From contig NC_088342.1 in the NCBI RefSeq assembly GCF_036884655.1, positions 29,464,001 through 29,528,000 of the forward strand: a DNA stretch of 64,000 nucleotides, in the 5' to 3' direction. Of the stretch, positions 1 through 12,546 are shown one piece after another. The notes beneath the pieces are model-generated. The model worked only from the letters and a program-made list of their open reading frames with translations. It was not told the origin of the DNA and searched no databases. Position numbers and translations under genes: made by a program. This DNA is from Musa acuminata AAA Group (Eukaryota; Streptophyta; Magnoliopsida; Zingiberales; Musaceae). Within the stretch, counting starts at the first letter, position 1, and every line of letters begins with the position of its first letter.

Positions 1-1
1 T

Positions 2-2173
2 GTTCCAAAGAGAGTATGGAGAGGAAAAGATATATCTTATAATCATTTGAGAGTATTTGGATGTAAAGCATTTGTTCATATTCCTAAAGATGAGAGGTCC
101 AAGCTTGATAGTAAAGCAATAGCATGTATCTTCTTGGGATATGGTCATGAAGAGTTTGGGTACAGATTATGGGATCCAGTGAACAAGAAGATTATTAGAA
201 GCAGAGATGTTGTGTTTCTTGAAGACCAATTGTTTGATGATGGTAATAATATTGAGAAGCCAGAAACCTCTGTTTATATTCCTTGGAGTTTGGGTCCAGT
301 TCCTTCACCTATAGTTCATGATAATCATGGGGGAGATGAACAAGAAGATTGTGGTGAGAATACTAGTGATGATACACCTACAGTTGATGATGCTGAACCA
401 ACTAAACAAACACCTCCACCACTAGTTGAGATTCCATTGAGAAGATCCACTAGAGAGCGACAACCCTCTACCAGATATCCTCCACATGAGTATGTTATGC
501 TTACTGACGGGGGAGAGCCAGAAACTTACCAAGAAGCTATTCTACATGAGAATAAGAATGAGTGGGTTAAAGCCATGCAAGAAGAGATGAGATCCTTACT
601 TAAGAATCACACCTATGACTTGGTAAAGTTGCCTAAAGAGAAGAAAGCTCTCAAGAATAAGTGTGTTTATAAATTGAAGACTGAAAATAATAGCTCACAA
701 CAGAGATACAAGGCACGACTAGTTGTGAAAAGATTCAGTCAGAAGAAAGGTGTTGACTTTGAAGAAATATTTTCTCCGGTTGTGAAAATGTCCTCTATCC
801 GAGTTGTTCTTGGTTTGGCTGCCCGCTTGAATTTAGAAGTTGAGCAACTTGATGTAAAAACAACATTTCTTCATGGTGACTTAGAAGAAGAAATTTACAT
901 GGAGCAACCAGAAGGTTTCAAAGTCAAGGGAAAAGAAAATCTGGTATGTAAGCTTAAGAAAAGCTTATATGGACTCAAACAAGCTAGACAGTGGTACAAG
1001 AAGTTTGATTCCTTTATGATGAGCCAAGGGTATGATAGAACCACATCTGATCATTGTGTGTTTATGAAGAAATTTTCAGATGATGATTTTATTAGTTTAC
1101 TGCTATATGTTGATGATATGTTGATTGTTGGCCATGATGTTGAAAAAATTGGAAAGCTTAAAAAAGAGCTAAGTAAGTCTTTTGCCATGAAAGACTTGGG
1201 ATCGGTGAAACAAATACTTGGCATGAAGATTCTTCGTGATAGGAAGAAAAAGAAGATTTGGCTATCTCAGGAGACTTACATTGAAAAGGTTCTTGAAAGA
1301 TTCAACATGAGTAAAGCCAAAGCAGTTTGTTCCCCACTTGCAGGTCATTTTAAGCTTAGTTCGAAACAATGTCCTACAAGTGAGAAAGAAAAAGAAAAAA
1401 TGTTCAAAGTACCTTACTCATCTGCAGTAGGTAGTTTGATGTATGCTATGGTTTGTACTATGCCAGATATAGCTCATGCAGTTGGAGTTGTCAGCCGATT
1501 TCTCTCTAATCCTGGAAAGGAACATTGGGCAGTAGTGAAATGGATATTAAAATATCTAAAACGTACTTCTAGGTTGTGTTTATGTTTTAGCAGTGATAAA
1601 CCTGTGTTAGAAGGCTACACAAATGCAGACATGGCAAGTGATACTGATTCCAGGAAATCCACTTCGGGATTCTTGATAATATTTGTAGGAGGAGCAGTCT
1701 CTTGGCAGTCTAAGTTATAGAAGTGTGTTGCTCTATCAACCACAAAAGTAGAATACATAGCAATTACTGAAGCCTACAAGGAAGTTTTATGGATGAAAAA
1801 TTTTCTACAGAAATTGGGTTTGAAACAGGAAGGATATACTGTTTACTGTGATAGTCAGAGCGTCATTTACCTCTCCAAGAATTCAACATACCATTCTAGA
1901 TCCAAGCATATTGATGTGAGATATCACTGGATTCGTGATGTGCTTGAGATGAAAGAATTACAGTTAGAAAAGGTATATACCAATGAGAATGGATCAGATA
2001 TGTTGACAAAGTCTTTGCCTAAGGAGAAGCTTGAAGCATGTAGGCAAAGAGTGGGCTTGGTACAACCCTATGAGTTGGAGGGAGAGAATTGTTGGGTCCA
2101 ACCCATATGTGGGCTTGGACAATTAGGCCTTGAAGCATGTAGGCAAAGAGTGGGCTTGGAAGTCTTTGCCTAA
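2..2173 (+). pseudogene. 3' part of a Tork/Tnt1-type copia pol (integrase end, RT, RNase H), one nonsense codon
   Basis: The reading frame is open from base 2 and enters from outside the window, so gag, protease and the integrase core are missing. Visible in order are the integrase C-terminal region (LRVFGCKAFVHIPKDER), reverse transcriptase with the catalytic LLLYVDDMLIVGHD (bases ~1100-1140), and RNase H (YTNADMASDTDSRKSTSGF, then a region ending DMLTKSLPKEKLEACRQRVG). A single TAG at 1718-1720 interrupts the conserved stretch after SWQSKL, where relatives have glutamine; the same frame then continues to 2173. The integrase and RT wording is typical of the Tnt1/Tork lineage, which encodes a cytoplasmic particle that copies its RNA and inserts the cDNA. 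One substitution breaks an otherwise readable frame, so the copy is fairly young but defective. Confidence 0.9.
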
Positions 2174-2385
2174 GGAGAAGCTTGAAGCATGTAGGCAAAG
2201 AGTGGGCTTGGTACAACCCTATGAGCTGGAGGGAGAGAATTGTTGGGTCCAACCCATATGTGGGCTTGGACAATTAGGCCTTGAAGCATGTAGGCAAAGA
2301 GTGGGCTTGGTATAACCCACCATATGAGCTGGAGGGAGAGAATTGTTGGGTCCAACCCATATGTGGGCTTGGACAATTAGGCCTA
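2010..2385 (+). repeat. Tandem repeat of pol terminus + polypurine tract + LTR start
   Basis: The block running from the end of pol (TTGAAGCATGTAGGCAAAG) through the polypurine tract (GGAGGGAGAGAA) into the LTR start (TGTTGGGTCCAACCC) is repeated. The pol-end sequence occurs at 2031, 2130, 2182 and 2281. The LTR-start sequence occurs at 2090, 2241 and 2344. Spacings of 151 and 103 bp show that the units differ in how much pol end they carry. Small open frames here are by-products of the repeat. Confidence 0.9.
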
Positions 2386-2790
2386 TTGAGCCCAAATCAA
2401 CAAATAAAAGAAATTAAAAAGAGGAGAGAGAAGGTGAGAAAAAAGAGATCAGATTATAGCGTGCAACGTGCGACGTGCTGAGGAAAGAGGAGAGAGAAAT
2501 AGAGAGAGAAAGATTAGGTGCGGCGTGTAGAGGAGAGAGAAATAAAGAGAGAAAGATTAGGTTTCTGAGTTTTCTGCTTGACGATCGGTAGCCAAAACGG
2601 TGTTGATTTGCAGTTTACCCTCTCTAAGGTACTTTTCTATGATATGATAGTGAAAATTTGAGATAGACTACGGTCCCGTGGTTTTTTCCATATTGAATTT
2701 TTCACGTTAAAAAGATCATTGTGTGATTGATTTTTACTCTATTGTTTATGCTGTGCTGGTTGATATTTTCATTTGGATATTAAGTTGGTA
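2344..2790 (+). mobile_element. 3' LTR of the Tork-type copia element (end uncertain)
   Basis: The LTR begins TGTTGGGTCCAACCC directly after a polypurine tract, at the last of three repeated junctions. It contains purine-rich GAGAGAAA runs and the GGTCCCGTGGTTTTTTCC block near 2673 that is usual in U5 of this lineage. The CA end cannot be fixed, because the 5' LTR and target duplication lie outside the window; 2790 is only a working limit. Confidence 0.6.
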
Positions 2791-4433
2791 TTCTTGGCCA
2801 CTCAGCTACACTAGTCAAAGAACGTTGACATCATTCATTTTGTATGGAATTAGCTTCATGAATTCTAGCACTAGTAATTATTTAGACCTCTCAGATACCT
2901 CAGTTGCACAAATGATTAACAATTGAACAATGATTAATTTGCTGAACAAGGTCGAAGACAAGTTTGGTTACCTAGCCATGACGTAGAAGATATGCTTGAT
3001 GGAGTCTCTGCCTTGCTGAACAAGTATCCAAGACCAGTTTGGTTACCTGGAAATAGCCATGATGCAGATAGAGTTTCATGATAAAGCATCTACCTATATA
3101 GTTTAATGAGGCAATGAATCTCAGACATTGAAATTTTATCACCGAGATGAATGGACTGCAAAGGGTCTTGCATCATATTGGTAAAATGTAGGAGCAAATT
3201 GTATGGAAACCAATAACATAGTTTAAATACAGTGATCAAATGCACTCATAGTTGCAGCCTAACAGGCTACAACCGGTTGCATGCATGTTTGACGCACACA
3301 CTTCTTTGTGTCCTCCAGAAAGATGGACCGTTGAAGGACAGGTCCAAGAGCTCTTTCTAGTCTCTATACATAGAATGCACACAACCCAAGAGATTTCGTT
3401 CTCTAAACTCTTCAAACAAGATTGGACTCAAGATCAGTGGTGTATATATGATGCAGTCACTTGGCAGAAGCCAACAACCATATATGAAACCTATGAACTA
3501 ATAAGTGAGGACTCAATATCAGGCATGAACAATAATACACCAAGATTTACTATTATACTGTACACAGTAACTGCAGCTGTTCCTTCTGGCAATCGATACT
3601 GCTCTTGCAAATATCCTCACCGCCAAAACCATCGATCATCAGATTGTTACCAAGCTTGATCTTTGTGGCAGTGATGTTGGGGATCTTGATGGAACCTGAT
3701 TGTCCCCACCAACAAACGAATCTTCTATCTCTAGATTACAGTGTGCCAGTCCCCATAACACCAGATGGAACCTGCAGCTAAGGTGTGCTAGCACTACCCG
3801 TAACAATGTCATCTGTACTAAACTCGCTGATTCCATCCCATTCTACCCCTGCTAAAATTTGAGCTGAGTTCCAAGTGACATTTGAAACTGGTCAGAAAGG
3901 ATGAAATGAGCAATAACTTAAAAAAGGATACCTGTTGTCTTCCACATGTCTGTAATACTAAATCCAGAATCTGATAAAATCCAGCAATCAGTATCAGTCC
4001 GCAAATAAAAAGGAAAACTTTAAGAAGAAGATTCCACCCAGTTCATTTATCAAAATTTCATGTTCTAACACTACAAAAAGAAAAAGTGTAGCAGTAACAC
4101 ACAATCATATCATTTTGACAGTGGGAGAAATTAAATTACAGATGATTGTCATAATTTGAAAGAAATGGAGAATATCAAGCAGCATCAAATGAGCTCCTCT
4201 AATTTCACACCTTTGAGATTCTAAAATAAAGCAGCAAGGAATAATGTGCATGAATGGAAAAGCCCGACTGAAGCCAAGAATATGCAAAGAAGGCGAAGTT
4301 ATACTCATTATCGTTAAAAAATATAACAAAGATAACAAATTAGTCACAGACAGATCAAATGTTAAAAAATATTGAATGCCCAATATGCACAAACTAGAAA
4401 AGCATCATCTATTGATAATGTTAGCTCGTATTA
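2791..4433. other. AT-rich intergenic stretch without a recognisable gene
   Basis: No conserved domain was recognised on either strand. A short imperfect direct repeat (AAGTTTGGTTACCTAGCCATGA-like, at about 2957 and 3033) is present. The open frame at 3252-3659 (+, 135 codons) shows no recognisable motif and lacks support from splice sites or composition. It could be a fragment of an unknown gene. Confidence 0.4.
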
Positions 4434-6193
4434 TGTCACACCCCGAAATCTGAGATGTGATGATCCATCGGATTGTCACGGACAAACTTCTAAATAGGAT
4501 ATTTGATGTAATGTTTATGTATGTCCGTGCCTTTTGGTATTTCATGTATTGTACAACATGTAGAGGGACGGCCGAAGGTTTAATAGTCCCATTTTTAGTT
4601 AGGTTGGTAGCATCTTTAGACTTGTAAATAAAGGTTGTGTCATGTGGACACGTACGAGAGATTTTCGATCTATAATGGACCATTTTACCCTTTGTTGTGC
4701 AACTGTTCAGAGCTTGTAAAGTCTGTTTGTAATTTGCATTGTCTATAAAGTGTTTTTCAGAGATGTTTGCTTGTGGATCCCGATTGAGGCGTTCTCTCTA
4801 ACCCGTTCTCTCTTTTGTTGGTCCTAAGAGACAATGAGAGGCTTCAGGGAGGCTGACCTTTGTGGACGGACACGCAAGGGTACCGCACGACTTAGGCAAA
4901 ACCAACTAAGTCCGTAACAGGATGACCACGAGTTAGACTAGTTCAAGTTTGACCATAATTTTTATTTTTAATCAGTCTAACATGCAGTCATCCAAGTGGA
5001 AAACTAATATACAGTATAACTATAAAAAATGACAAACACTATATGTCAAAGACTAACTTAATAAAAGAACAAAAGATTATTACATTACATGAATATCACC
5101 TAATTATTTCATATATCCAAGTCACATTTTTATTTAAAAATAATTACTTTCAGACCTTTATCATATAATCATTCTTGACACATGCGGAGTATCACATGCA
5201 TATCCAAGATCAATCATACGTTCTCCGATGAATTACCTGTGGAGATGGAGGAGTGAAGTGAGTATTTAAATAAAATACTCAGTAAGTAAACAAGCTTCCC
5301 TTACAAAGCAGATGAGCAAGGGTTTAAATTCATTATGACTATTCAAATCATAAACAAAATAATAATAATAATAGCATATGCATTTCCCACAGTCAAATCA
5401 ATAAGCGAAAGAATATAGAAAAACTCTAATTTATCACATACGTTGTGTCCTAATATTCATGTATTATTGCATTTCTCTTTTTCCTTTTTATATATATATC
5501 ATACATACTTTTTAAGATAGTCAGGTACGTGCTAAACCCGAGGGAATTAAACCCCACCTTATGGACAACATTCTTGGTGGACTTAAATGTCATCCGATGC
5601 GTTAGGCCACGGGTTTACCATCCAAGAGTACATTTCTCACAGGATTGATAACAGGTGACCCTAGAAAATCATTTGATAGAATATTTTCCCTATAATTCCC
5701 CCTACAAGACCACTATCGGGTGTCACTCATACTACAATACATCATTGATTCAGCCTCGGTGGACCTTAACACCATCCCTTCGCTGGTCCGAAAGTTTACA
5801 ACCCTTGGAATCTGCAATGAGATATAAGCTCTTGTAGAGGAATTACTGAGAACTAACTTAAAAATAAATAAATATATACGTAACATTTGCACTTTTCTTC
5901 TTTACTACTTGTTATAACCACGTATATCTTCACACACATTAATTTATAATAAGCATGTTCATGATTAAAACAATCATACTAACATATCATGGAAGCATAT
6001 CATCATACAAGTATATAAAGAACAAGAATCAAATTTAAAGCAAAGCCTATAACACTTTATTATATCCGAGCAATGGGAATAAATGCTTACCCAGATTTTT
6101 ACTAATTAAAAATAAAAATTATTATTTTAAAAACACCTATTTAGGTTGATGAGCCACTAACCTGAGTTCCATGTAGTTGGTTAACCACCATAC
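4434..6193 (-). mobile_element. Probable gypsy-like LTR, interrupted by a small solo LTR
   Basis: It starts TGTCACACCCCGAAAT, the same style of terminus as the long LTR at 51351 (TGTCACGCCCC). Like that LTR it carries a CTCAGTAAGT-type segment (near 5278). It reads outward on the minus strand. The right end is not defined, because another LTR fragment begins at 6194. No coding sequence was seen. Assignment to gypsy is by style of terminus only. Confidence 0.4.
4474..4919 (+). mobile_element. Solo LTR, 446 bp, target duplication GGAT
   Basis: Ends are TGTCACGGAC and GTCCGTAACA, a 10-bp terminal inverted repeat with one mismatch. GGAT lies directly before (4470-4473) and after (4920-4923), so the host sequence is continuous once the insert is removed. 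An AATAAA-type polyadenylation signal lies near 4626 and a TATAAAG near 4744. It is a solo LTR left by recombination between two LTRs, inside older LTR-like DNA. Confidence 0.8.
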
Positions 6194-6983
6194 TGTCACG
6201 GGTGGTCATCACGCACCCGCAACAACTCCATTCAATGAACCGTTCGTCGCTCTTATCTATATGTACAGCTGCTTGGCAGCATGTTTTGACATGATTTTAA
6301 GTCCTTTTGCTTGTAAAAATGTAAGTTCGAATAAGTTACAGCGCTACAATGCGACCGCTCATCGAACCGAGCTAAACAGCTCCAAAACAACTCCCTTTTC
6401 GCATGCCAAGGGCTGTTTTCTATAGCCCGCTGCTACACACAAAACGTCAACCATCTTAGCACCTTGGAACCACCCGATTGGCACCATGGGGGATGGGGCT
6501 TCGGTATAGTGTCGAGCGTAGAACAATCTTTCGTAAGTTCGCACGTTGCATTGATGGGAACTTGTTGTCGTGCCCGGCACCCGGTGAGCAGCTGTTTGTA
6601 GACCTGCAGCTGTTCGTTCAACCCTCTAAAGTCCTTGTTTTCCTCCTCTCCCTCTTTTCTCTTGTGCACATAAGGTGCTTACTGAATTGTTTGTAAAGCT
6701 TCCCATTTTCGCGAGACGTTGGGACTTGTCCGTTGCTCGTTCTTCGAACTAACCAACTTTCTCTTTTACAGGTCCTTCGGGACCTGCGAGAGGTTACAAG
6801 TGGGCTGATCTTTGCGGATGTAAATCGCAAGGGCGAAGAGCAACTTAGACAATGCAAGCTAAGTTCACATCTTTGCCGTAAGGGTACATCGCGACTTAGG
6901 CAACGCAAGCTAAGTTCGCGTCTTTGCCGTAATGGTACCTCACGCCTTAGGCAATTCCAACTAAATCTATGAGAATACGTTAA
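6194..6983 (+). mobile_element. LTR fragment related to the solo LTR at 4474, with 51-bp repeats
   Basis: It begins TGTCACGGGTGGTC. Its 3' part (GGTACCTCACGCCTTAGGCA) matches the 3' part of the 446-bp LTR (GGTACCGCACGACTTAGGCA), so both belong to one broad LTR group. No matching 3' terminus or target duplication was found, so it is truncated or decayed at the right. Small open frames on both strands overlap each other and have no coding motifs. Confidence 0.55.
6826..6976 (+). repeat. About three copies of a 51-bp unit
   Basis: The segment TTTGCCGTAAGGGTAC...CTTAGGCAACGCAAGC recurs with a 51-bp period; TTTGCCGT is at 6872 and 6923. A more diverged first unit precedes it. The array lies in the U5-like end of the LTR fragment. 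Confidence 0.75.
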
Positions 6984-7680
6984 ATCCTAAAGGATTCGAT
7001 TTGTCACCTCTATATTAAATAATTTTTCCTCCAAACGAGTTAATGGAACTTTCTAAAACTTCACATTAGATTAACGAAATTCCTCGCTAACAAACTTGCT
7101 ACTTGAAATATTTAAACTGGTGTGGACATGATGGTCTCAAATAATGGCAGATAGGTCATGTTGAGAGGGATCAAATAAATCTGCACAACCATCAATGTAA
7201 ACCTTGTGATCAATCATATTCCCTCCTCAACATCACATAACCATGAAACGCAAGAACATAAATTTCCTTAAAGCCACGGTTAGCTGTACATACCTCTCTA
7301 CCACAAGTTCTCTATTCCAATCATGGAAATAATAAGGGAAGTGCACGGTAGGCTTAATAATGTTCTATCATGTGTACGTGAGCAATGTGGTGATATCAAG
7401 GCACAATAGCATGACACAACCCTCAGATCTGCTGGATTCCGCATCGAAGATGTGGAGCCAAGTTGCCGAGTCGGCACCATCCTATAGGAAGACCACATCT
7501 TGATCGATCTACTCACAGAATTAGATGGTGCAAGCAATGGAAACTTGAAACTCTCTGGACTTTACGATGTCCAAGATGAAACAAGCGACGAAGGAGGAGC
7601 GTGCATCGATGACACCCTGGCTTGATGGAGTCAACGAGAGTCTCTACATGGGAAAAAAGAGACCATGACAAGACTATAGA
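6984..7680. other. Intergenic stretch, no gene recognised
   Basis: A 79-codon frame at 7298-7537 (-) has no motif I recognise. The stretch could be an exon remnant or untranslated DNA next to the duplicated segment at 7681. Confidence 0.35.
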
Positions 7681-7938
7681 AGAAAGAGGAAGTGGAGTTG
7701 CATGAGGGGGAAGGGGGGAGGTCTCAGGATAGCATGGGAGACGAACACCATATCTAGGGTCGGCTAGGGTTTGAATAGATGCACTATTGTAATGGTCTAT
7801 GGTTAGAATTTATATATGCATATATGTGCACCTATGCATATAAGGATTGGGCACACCTAGGAATGGAGGTGTATGCATGCCATGTGTACGTAAACCAAAT
7901 AAAGTACGTTACAGATTTCACATTAAATAATATAACAT
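7681..7938. repeat. Left copy of a ~255-bp segment flanking the retrotransposon cluster
   Basis: Closely similar (roughly 85-90 % by eye) and in the same orientation as 27785-28041. Shared landmarks are GGGAGGTCTC, GAATAGATGCACTAT, GGAGGTGTATGCATG and TTACAGATTTCA. The copia LTR remnant begins immediately to its right. Confidence 0.85.
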
Positions 7939-8657
7939 AATCGGATTCTCTTGAACGACTTTTTTTTTCTTAACCCGAATGATCCTGGCCAAGGATTTGT
8001 CTGAGCAAGAACACATGGGATATTACTCTTATGACGCTAAGAGTGGATGATCCTCTATCGACATTCAATAGCTCTCGTAAGGTCGACTACCACTCCCAAT
8101 GACCAGTTGTTCTAGATTTGAGACAGCCAAACCTATAAGTTTGGTATCATAAAGTGGAGCACACATACAGGACATCCTTGGTGTCTCAAGTCTAAGGACC
8201 AGATATACTACTAGGACTACGGAATCGTTGTCTAACAATAAGGCATCATCAACCATCCAGCATTCCATAAACGGATCAATAAGTGAACTCATTCTCCAAT
8301 GAGTACCTGTACTGTATCCCTAGTGTCCCTACACGAGCAGCTATGAGACCAGCTGCATCCATCATATGGACGGGTATATAGCACACCAGTCTGTTCGGTT
8401 ATCACGATGTTCCTCTCGAGTAACCTATGACCGGGATTATTTAGGATATGTGTTTAAATGTGAATCGATCTCATTTTCGTGATCGCATCACGATCCGATT
8501 CCCATTGCACAAATCCAAGGATATCACAATATATATATGCATATATGCAATAGTTATAAAGTGATATATGCCAAAATATAATAAACAAAAAGATTCTGTA
8601 TCAAGTCACACATGCCATCACTCACGTGATTGGCTTGCTGGGCACATATGATTAACA
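7939..8657 (-). mobile_element. 3' LTR remnant, lacking about 770 bp of its outer end
   Basis: Aligns with the inner half of the 1493-bp LTRs, from TAATCGGATTCTC to the boundary ATGATTAACA next to the polypurine tract. The boundary reads TTAACA where other copies read CTAGCA. Contains the sense-strand small frame 8065-8292 shared with other LTR copies. Confidence 0.85.
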
Positions 8658-8671
8658 ATCTCTCACTTGAC

Positions 8672-11600
8672 CTAAAGTCAATCACCTAAGTGTCTGATCC
8701 TCATCAGACCCCTGTGACGCTCAAAGACAATCTAAGATAACAACTTTGTTAGTGGATCTGCAATATTATCTTCGGATGGAACTCTTTCCACTACTACATA
8801 TCCTTGGGTTACGATCTCTCTCATAAGGTTAAACCTCCTCAGAACATGCTTAGATTTCTGATGAGGCCTAGGTTTCTTCGCTTGAGCAATCGCCCCGTTG
8901 TTGTCGCAATATAAGGAGATCGGCTCCTTGCTACTCGACACGACTCCCAAATCTATGATGAACTTCTTCAACCAGACTCCCTCATTTGCTGCATCTGATG
9001 CAGCAATGTACTTCGCCTCTTTGGTTGAGTCAGCAGTAGTATCTTGTATGGAACTCTTCCAGCACACTACTCCTCCATTCAAGGTGTACACATACCCTAA
9101 ATTCGACTTACTATCATCGATATCAGACTGAAAACTTGAGTCCGTGTAGCATTCAACCTTAAGGCTATTACCTCCATATACTAGTAAAAGATCCTTAGTC
9201 TTTCTTAAGTACTTAAGGATACACTTTACTGCTTTCCAATGCTCCAAGCTTGAATTCGCCTGATACCTGCTCATGACACTCAGAGCATGCGCTATATCAG
9301 GCCTAGTACATAGCATGACACACATGATAGACCCTATTGTTGAGGCATAAGGTATTATATCCATGTTCATCCTTTCTTCTAGAGTCTTTGGGGACATACT
9401 CGTAGAAAGCGATATCCCATGTCTCATCGGTATGAGACCTCTCTTGGAATTTTCCATGCCAAACCTTTTTACAATGGTTTCTATGTACCTGGATTGGGAT
9501 AAGCCAAGCATCCTCTTGGATTTATCTCTATAGATTCGAATCCCCAAGATATAGGATGCTTCCCCTAAGTCCTTCATGGAGAAGTGTCTAGATAACCAAG
9601 TCTTTACTGTGGATAACATTCCTACGTCAATCCCAATGATCAGGATGTCATCCACATATAACACAAAAAAGGTGATAACTCTCCAACTTACCTTTCTGTA
9701 CACACAAGACTCATTTTCGTTCTTAACGAAGTCATAAGATCTGATTGCTTCATCAAATCTTATGTTTCAACTTCGGGAAGCTTGCTTTAGTCCATAAATG
9801 GATATAAGCAACCTACACACCTTATTTGGGCAGTTCTTGGACACGAATCCCTCAGGTTACATCATATACACCTCCTCCTCGAGGTTCCTATTGAGGAATG
9901 CAGTTTTCACATCCATCTGCCAGATCTCATAATCATAGTGTGCTGCAATAGCCAATAGAATTCTGATGGATTTCAGCATTGCTACGGGTGAGAAAGTTTC
10001 GTCGTAGTCAACACCTTGTCTTTAACGATACCCCTTAGCCATTAGCCTTGTTTTATAGGTCTCTACCTTTCTATTTACTCTGATCTTTTTCTTAAAGATC
10101 CACTTGCAACCGATGGGTACAATACCTTCGGGCACATCAACTAGATTCTAAACCTTATTGGAGTACATAGAATCCATCTCAGAATTCATGGCTTCTTGCC
10201 ACTTCCCGGAGTCTATACTCATAATAGCCTCCTCGTAGGTCTGAGGATTAATATCCTCAACATCCTCTCCTCTAATATGTCCCACATATCTCTCAAGAGG
10301 ATGTGATACTCTATCAGACCTATGTAAAGTTGAAACTTGTGTATTAGGTTCATACTCGGGTTGTAGAGTGGTGCTTGAGCTTGGTTCTCCAACCTCGCTC
10401 AACTTTATCATGCTCCCACTATCTCCGCAAAGAATGTGTTCCTTCTCAAGGAACACTACTCTCTTAGCTACAAAGACCTTTTGGTCTTCTAGATGATAGA
10501 AATAATACCCACAAGTTTCCTTGGGGTATCCCACAAATTTGCATCGCTTTGTCCTCGATTCTAACCTATCGGGGTTGTGTCTTTTAACGTGGGCAGGGCA
10601 GCCCCAAATCTTAATAACCTTAAGATCAGGCTTCTTCCCTTTCCATATCTCATATGGTGTAGACACTACCAACTTAGTTGGAACTCTGTTCAGAAGGTAA
10701 GTTGCGGTTTTTAGGGCATCTCCCTAGAATGAGATGGGTAGGTCAGCGAAACTCATCATGGACCGTACCATGTCTAATAGCATATGATTTCTCCTTTCAG
10801 AGACACCATTGAGCTGAAGTGTATAAGGAGGTGTCCATTGGGATAATATCCCATGGTCCTTGAGGAACTGAGTAAACTCTGTACTTAAGCACTCACCTCC
10901 TCGATCTGATTGAAGAGTTTTGATACTCTTTCCAGTCTGGTTCTCCACCTCATTCTTATACTCTCTAAATTTCTCAAAGGCCTCGTACTTCATTAAATAC
11001 ACATATCCATATCTTGAGAAATCATCAGTAAAGGTAATGAAGTAGGAGTAATCACCAATGGCATGAGTTGACATGGGTCCACATACATTACTATGTATGA
11101 GTTCCAACAGCTCAGTGGCTCTCTCTCCAATTCCACTAAATGGAGAGTTGGTCAAGTTTCTACGAAGGCAAGGTCTGCAAGTTGCATATGACACATAGTC
11201 GAATGGATCTAGATATCTATCATTTAGCAACTTTTGAATCCTTCTTTCATGGATGTGACCTAGCCTACAATGCCACAGGTATGCACTGTTCATCTCATCT
11301 CGTTTCCTCTTGGACACATTTACATTCATGATATGTGGAGTAGTGTCTAACATAAATAAACCATTATGCAATGTTCCTTTCGTGATGATCTTATCATCTA
11401 ATAATATCGAACAACCATTGTTCTCAAAAACTAATTTATATCTACTAACTGTCAAACATGAAATGGAGATAATGTTTTTGATAATAGAAGGAACAAAATA
11501 ACATGCATCTAATGCAATAAAAGCTCCACTAGGCAGATGTAGGGCGACCTCTCCAACAGCTACTATAGTAACTTTTGCTCCATTACCCATCTTGAGGTCC

Positions 11601-12546
11601 ATCTTGCCTCTCTCTAGTCTCCTAGGCCTTGCTAGAACCTGCAACGAATTATATATATGATAAGCACTACTGGTATCCAATACCCATATGTTATCATAAG
11701 AGTCTAACAAATAGAGACTGATCATGAATGTACCTGAAGCTTCATCAAGCTTTTGTTTCGCTTTTTCTGCAAGGTACTGTTCCTCTTCCAATGCCCATCT
11801 TTGCCACAGTGGAAGCACTGTCCTTTGTCCTTTGCTAGGTCTTTCTTAGCAACATTTGCTTTACTTGGTCTGCCCTTGCCCTTTCCCTTCTTAAGGGACC
11901 TTTTTGCTTTCCTTTTCTTTCTGGTCTCACTAGTATAGAGAACTGGCTTCTCTTTCTTAATAGTACTCTCTACCTCCCTCAACATATTGAGGAGCTCTGG
12001 GAGAGTCACCTCAAGCTTATTCATATTAAAATTCATTATGAACTATGAAAAGGAATCTGGTAGGGACCGAAACACAATGTCCACACACAAGTTATCCTCA
12101 AGGACCATTCCTAGACCTATGAGTTTCTCTATTCACTCAATCATCTTTAGGACATAGTTCTGAACCGATGTCCCCTCAGTCATCCTAGTGCGGAAGAGGC
12201 TCTTGGATATCTCATATCGCTGAGTCCTTCCCTGTTCCTCAAATAATTTGCAGACATGTAGGAGAATGGATCTGACATCCATCTTTTCATGTTGTCTCTG
12301 TAACTCAGGAGTCATAGAGCCCAACATATAGCACTGAGCAAAAGTGGAGTCATCAATGTACTTCACGTAGCGAGCGATCTCATCCTCGCTTGCCCCTTCT
12401 TCGGGCGCAAGCATCACTGTATCAAGGACGTACACAATTTTCTCCGCCGTGAGAACAATTCTAAAGTTACGGAGCCAATCTGTATAATTTGGACCAATGA
12501 GGCGGTTGACATCAAGTATGCCACGTAAGGGATTTGAAACCGATAT
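8672..12546 (-). pseudogene. Copia gag-pol polyprotein, multiply broken
   Basis: Order on the minus strand: gag (12546-11750) with the UBN2-type start VSNPLRGILDVNRLIGPNYT and knuckle [13 protein letters not shown]; protease VLDTSSAYHI; integrase with HCRLGHIHERRIQKLL, then DDFSRYGYVYLM, SDRGGECLSTEF and NGVSERRN; RT with YVDDILIIG; RNase H ending DNIADPLTKLLS. The expected start ATG reads ATA at 12544-12546. Frames are closed near 12133, 10724-10672, 10148 and 9703, and a TAG after LTKLLS cuts off the last ~25 codons. The knuckle's final cysteine is also lost (WKRNS). The protease motif is DTS rather than the DTG of the copy at 55004. This cannot make a working polyprotein. Confidence 0.93.

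Noticed and set aside
3252..3659. 135-codon plus-strand frame
   Set aside because: No recognised motif, no splice or composition support; kept only as a remark on the intergenic stretch.
6826..6976. CRISPR-like regular repeats
   Set aside because: The 51-bp units are contiguous without unique spacers and lie in an LTR of a plant genome.
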